DNA of 64,000 nt, from contig NZ_NEHW01000010.1 in assembly GCF_002112505.1 (NCBI RefSeq), positions 62,001-126,000 of the forward strand. Direction: 5' to 3'. Every line of letters starts with the position of its first letter. Within the stretch, counting starts at the first letter, position 1. Positions 61,865-64,000 of the stretch are shown in pieces. A program made the position numbers and the translations under genes. Source of the DNA: Pseudomonas sp. R28(2017) (GTDB lineage Bacteria; Pseudomonadota; Gammaproteobacteria; Pseudomonadales; Pseudomonadaceae). The notes beneath the pieces are model-generated. The model searched no databases. It saw only the letters and a program-made list of their open reading frames with translations, and had not been told where the DNA came from.

Positions 61865-63889
61865 ATGACCGCTTTACCCGACTGCCTGACGACTACTTTC
61901 GCCCTTGACCAACTGACTGAAAGCGCCGCCTCACTTTCGCCACAAGCCTTCCACTCGCTGCTTGCTCCTGTGTTCGGCGACGACCTGCCTGAAGCGTGCT
62001 ATCAGTGCTTGCACGACGCACTTCGTGAAGGCACGTTGGCCAACCCGGTTCACCAGATCGGTACACAAGCCCATGGCAGGGCAAGCTACGACAATGCCAC
62101 CCGCATCATCCACCTGCATCCCGACGTGATCGAGGCTGCACGCCAGCAGCCGGGCGGCGCCTGCGAACTGGCGACCATCCTGCTACACGAGTTCGGTCAC
62201 CACCTGGACTGCCTCCTGCGCCAGGAATACGCACCTCGCCTGACCACAGGCAGAACCCAGGTTGCCCAAGACGCCTGGCTCGAAGAGGGTGCCCGATTTG
62301 CTTATCTGTTCTGTGAAATCGAACCACGCAAGCCTGGCAAGCTGACAGTCGCTCACCTACACAGCGGTGATGCAGATATCCACCTTCAGGTCGATCGGCA
62401 GGCGCTGCGTCACTACATCCGCCTGAGCCAGGGCCAGGAAGCGCAGCACAGCGAAAGCCGCTATGCGAGCCATGAGGGCTTTTCGGCTGGGCAAGGCAAT
62501 GAGGCGCGTGAATCCGAGTCTTGGGGCCACGGCTCGATCGAGGAAGATTTGAAGTATGCCGGCTTTGACGAAAAGCAGCGCAAGGCGATCTATTTTGGCA
62601 ACTGGTTGCGCGATTACTCACAGTTGCTCGACCCCAAGCTGGTGCGGGCCGCCGATGCTCCCAAGGACTTCCCGGCCAAGCTTTCAAGAGAAGTGCTTAC
62701 CCAGCTCGTCGATCTTTTGGCACTGAGAGCCTTCCCCAGCCTGCAAAGCACGCCGCAAGAGCGCAGCCACTATGTTGTCACTCCGCAGATGCTGGGGGTC
62801 TATCGCCCCAGCGAACACATAGACAACCCCTTCAATCCGAGGCCTCCCAGCGTCGATCCACGCACCATCGACGAAGCCTTCGAGGCGCCCATCGCCGAGG
62901 ATGACGCCCTGCTCCAGGTCGACCCTGACACCTCCATGAAGCGCTACATCTTCACTTCGGTCGACTACATGAGCAACTGCCTGCGTGACGCCATGGCAGC
63001 GGGGCCAACGCCGAAAGGCATGCGCCAGTTCGGCGCGGCCTTGCACGTGCTCGAGGACTACTTCGCCCACTCCAACTATGCAGAGCTGAGCCTGCGCAAG
63101 CAGAAACACGACCGTGTATTGCCATGGACCGCAAAGGTCGATTGCAGGCACGAGTGGCCAGTGGTCACCGGCATGTTCGCCGGTTCCGATGTGATCGCCA
63201 GCCTGGCCGAGCCAATGGCGAACCTGTTGTTCAAGCCCTCCGGCAGTTTCGAGAACATTACCCCGGGCCAACGCGCGAACTCGGAACTTGCATTGTTGAT
63301 TCTGCTGCAAGACCACCCTGACCCGAAATGGCAGCAGTATCTGCAGACCTCCCTCGAGGTGCGCGACACACTGGCGGACCTCCCAGGGTTCAACGGCATG
63401 CGGCTGGTCTCCTGGATCATCAGCTCGCCGATAAGGGGCGCCCAGGATCTGCTCAAGCTGGGCTACCAAACCCTGCTCAACCTGATCGGCAATAGCGTTG
63501 ACGATCTACAGACGCTGCGCCTGGGCAATCCTGAGCTGATCGGTTCGACCAACCCGACCCATTCACAACTCGCCAAAGATCATGACGTCCATCCTCTGCA
63601 TACCTTGGCCGCACTCATGGCGCGCGTTGCGGTACGCGAGGTGGGCAAAGCCATGTACCACCACTGGGAGGGAAAGCGCCTGCTCGATCCGGTGAAAATC
63701 GCGCGCAGCTACTTTACCCACCCCTTTGACAGCGAGTGGCAGGATGAACTGGTCAGCCATTGGGCATCCGAGCACCCAGAGAAGATCGAGCAGGCTGGCA
63801 ATGATTCGATCTTCGCCACATTGCACGGTCATGCCAACCACGAGGTCGACACAAGCGTGTGGGACCGCGTGCGTGGGCTGTTCGGATAG
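61865..63889 (+). CDS. HET-C family protein with N-terminal zincin-like motif
   Basis: 674 aa. The C-terminal two thirds carry the bacterial HET-C signature: SWGHGSIEEDL (219-229), IYFGNWLRDYSQ (242-253), and ALHVLEDYFAHSNYAEL (392-408), whose His/Asp/Glu residues resemble the Zn-dependent phospholipase C fold. In the first 120 residues there is LLHEFGHHLD (HEFGHH 108-113), an HExxH motif of metallopeptidases, with a candidate third ligand at WLEEGARFAY (139-147). No signal peptide. Bacterial HET-C proteins are little characterised; fungal het-c acts in incompatibility. No Shine-Dalgarno is seen. Confidence 0.82.
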   Translation: MTALPDCLTTTFALDQLTESAASLSPQAFHSLLAPVFGDDLPEACYQCLHDALREGTLANPVHQIGTQAHGRASYDNATRIIHLHPDVIEAARQQPGGACELATILLHEFGHHLDCLLRQEYAPRLTTGRTQVAQDAWLEEGARFAYLFCEIEPRKPGKLTVAHLHSGDADIHLQVDRQALRHYIRLSQGQEAQHSESRYASHEGFSAGQGNEARESESWGHGSIEEDLKYAGFDEKQRKAIYFGNWLRDYSQLLDPKLVRAADAPKDFPAKLSREVLTQLVDLLALRAFPSLQSTPQERSHYVVTPQMLGVYRPSEHIDNPFNPRPPSVDPRTIDEAFEAPIAEDDALLQVDPDTSMKRYIFTSVDYMSNCLRDAMAAGPTPKGMRQFGAALHVLEDYFAHSNYAELSLRKQKHDRVLPWTAKVDCRHEWPVVTGMFAGSDVIASLAEPMANLLFKPSGSFENITPGQRANSELALLILLQDHPDPKWQQYLQTSLEVRDTLADLPGFNGMRLVSWIISSPIRGAQDLLKLGYQTLLNLIGNSVDDLQTLRLGNPELIGSTNPTHSQLAKDHDVHPLHTLAALMARVAVREVGKAMYHHWEGKRLLDPVKIARSYFTHPFDSEWQDELVSHWASEHPEKIEQAGNDSIFATLHGHANHEVDTSVWDRVRGLFG

Positions 63890-63902
63890 GCCTGAAACAC
63901 AA

Positions 63903-63930
63903 AAGCCCCGGCAGGAAACTGCCGGGGCTT
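63903..63930. terminator. Strong terminator between convergent genes
   Basis: AAGCCCCGGCAG (63903-63914), loop GAAA, CTGCCGGGGCTT (63919-63930): perfect 12-bp stem with A- and T-flanks, usable from both strands. Confidence 0.9.
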
Positions 63931-63961
63931 CTGGTATTGAACCAGTGACACTTCAATGCGT

Positions 63962-64000
63962 TCAGAAGTCAGCCAATGGCCATACTTCGTATGCCGGTGT
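63962..64000 (-). CDS. C-terminal end of a gene entering from the right (partial)
   Basis: The last 12 codons (TPAYEVWPLADF, stop 63962-63964) of a possible minus-strand gene facing the terminator at 63903. Too short to assign a family. Confidence 0.4.
   Translation of the reverse strand, partial: TPAYEVWPLADF

Overview
The window reads as the chromosome of a fluorescent pseudomonad of the Pseudomonas putida group. The sequence is GC-rich. It carries putida-type REP palindromes (CCTCTTCGCGGG...CCCGCTCC) as inverted pairs, and the small DUF3077/DUF3509-type proteins known mainly from Pseudomonas. Housekeeping order (xerD-dsbC-hom-thrC, ffh / rpsP-rimM-trmD-rplS, yaeQ-recJ) is that of the genus. 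This assignment comes from gene content only.

Layout. 1-4563: a ydcSTUV-patD type operon (polyamine/GABA-type ABC importer plus gamma-aminobutyraldehyde dehydrogenase). 4747-6446: a HicAB-type toxin-antitoxin pair and a YqjM-type old yellow enzyme. 6447-7589: a strikingly structured untranslated leader in front of a small Pseudomonas-specific gene, then a DUF3077 gene. 7731-12215: recJ, yaeQ, a CaiB-type CoA-transferase and a periplasmic binding protein. 12367-18483: DUF3509, a degenerate receiver-like protein, thrC, hom, dsbC, xerD and a thioesterase. 18578-22132: the rpsP-rimM-trmD-rplS operon and ffh. 22328-30421: ordinary metabolic and membrane genes (YpjD, CorC-like, MHS transporter, purT, VUT, gamma-carbonic anhydrase, two NUDIX enzymes, an L,D-transpeptidase).

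30583-45081 is an interbacterial-competition and adhesion region. It holds a two-partner secretion pair (TpsB/TpsA), a DUF3077 gene, and an AT-richer mosaic. The mosaic contains SUKH/SMI1-type immunity genes, a truncated IS5-family element, a frameshifted orphan LHH-nuclease toxin, and a full PAAR-Rhs effector with a GHH-type nuclease tip and its immunity gene. A ~134-bp segment containing the 3' end of the DUF3077 gene is duplicated and brackets part of this mosaic, so the region looks built by repeat-mediated module shuffling.

45393-61764 is a type II secretion (xcp/gsp) locus: gspC-D-E-F-G-H-I-J-L-M-N in one overlapping operon. It is preceded by a Tat lipoprotein related to SoxB/5'-nucleotidases and a very good Pho box. 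A divergent Tat-dependent PhoX phosphatase, gspK in a separate position, and a tatABC set follow. The coherent reading is a phosphate-starvation module in which Tat exports folded phosphatases to the periplasm and the T2SS takes them out. A small Rhs-core protein sits between phoX and gspK. The window ends with a HET-C family protein that also carries a zincin-like HEFGHH motif.

Best candidates for new biology: the riboregulator-like leader at 6729-6899 (a hairpin loop with 11 nt perfectly complementary to the Shine-Dalgarno region); the repeat-bracketed immunity/toxin mosaic at 37035-39868; the Pho-box-controlled T2SS with its apparently metal-ligand-less SoxB-like lead gene; and the HET-C protein.
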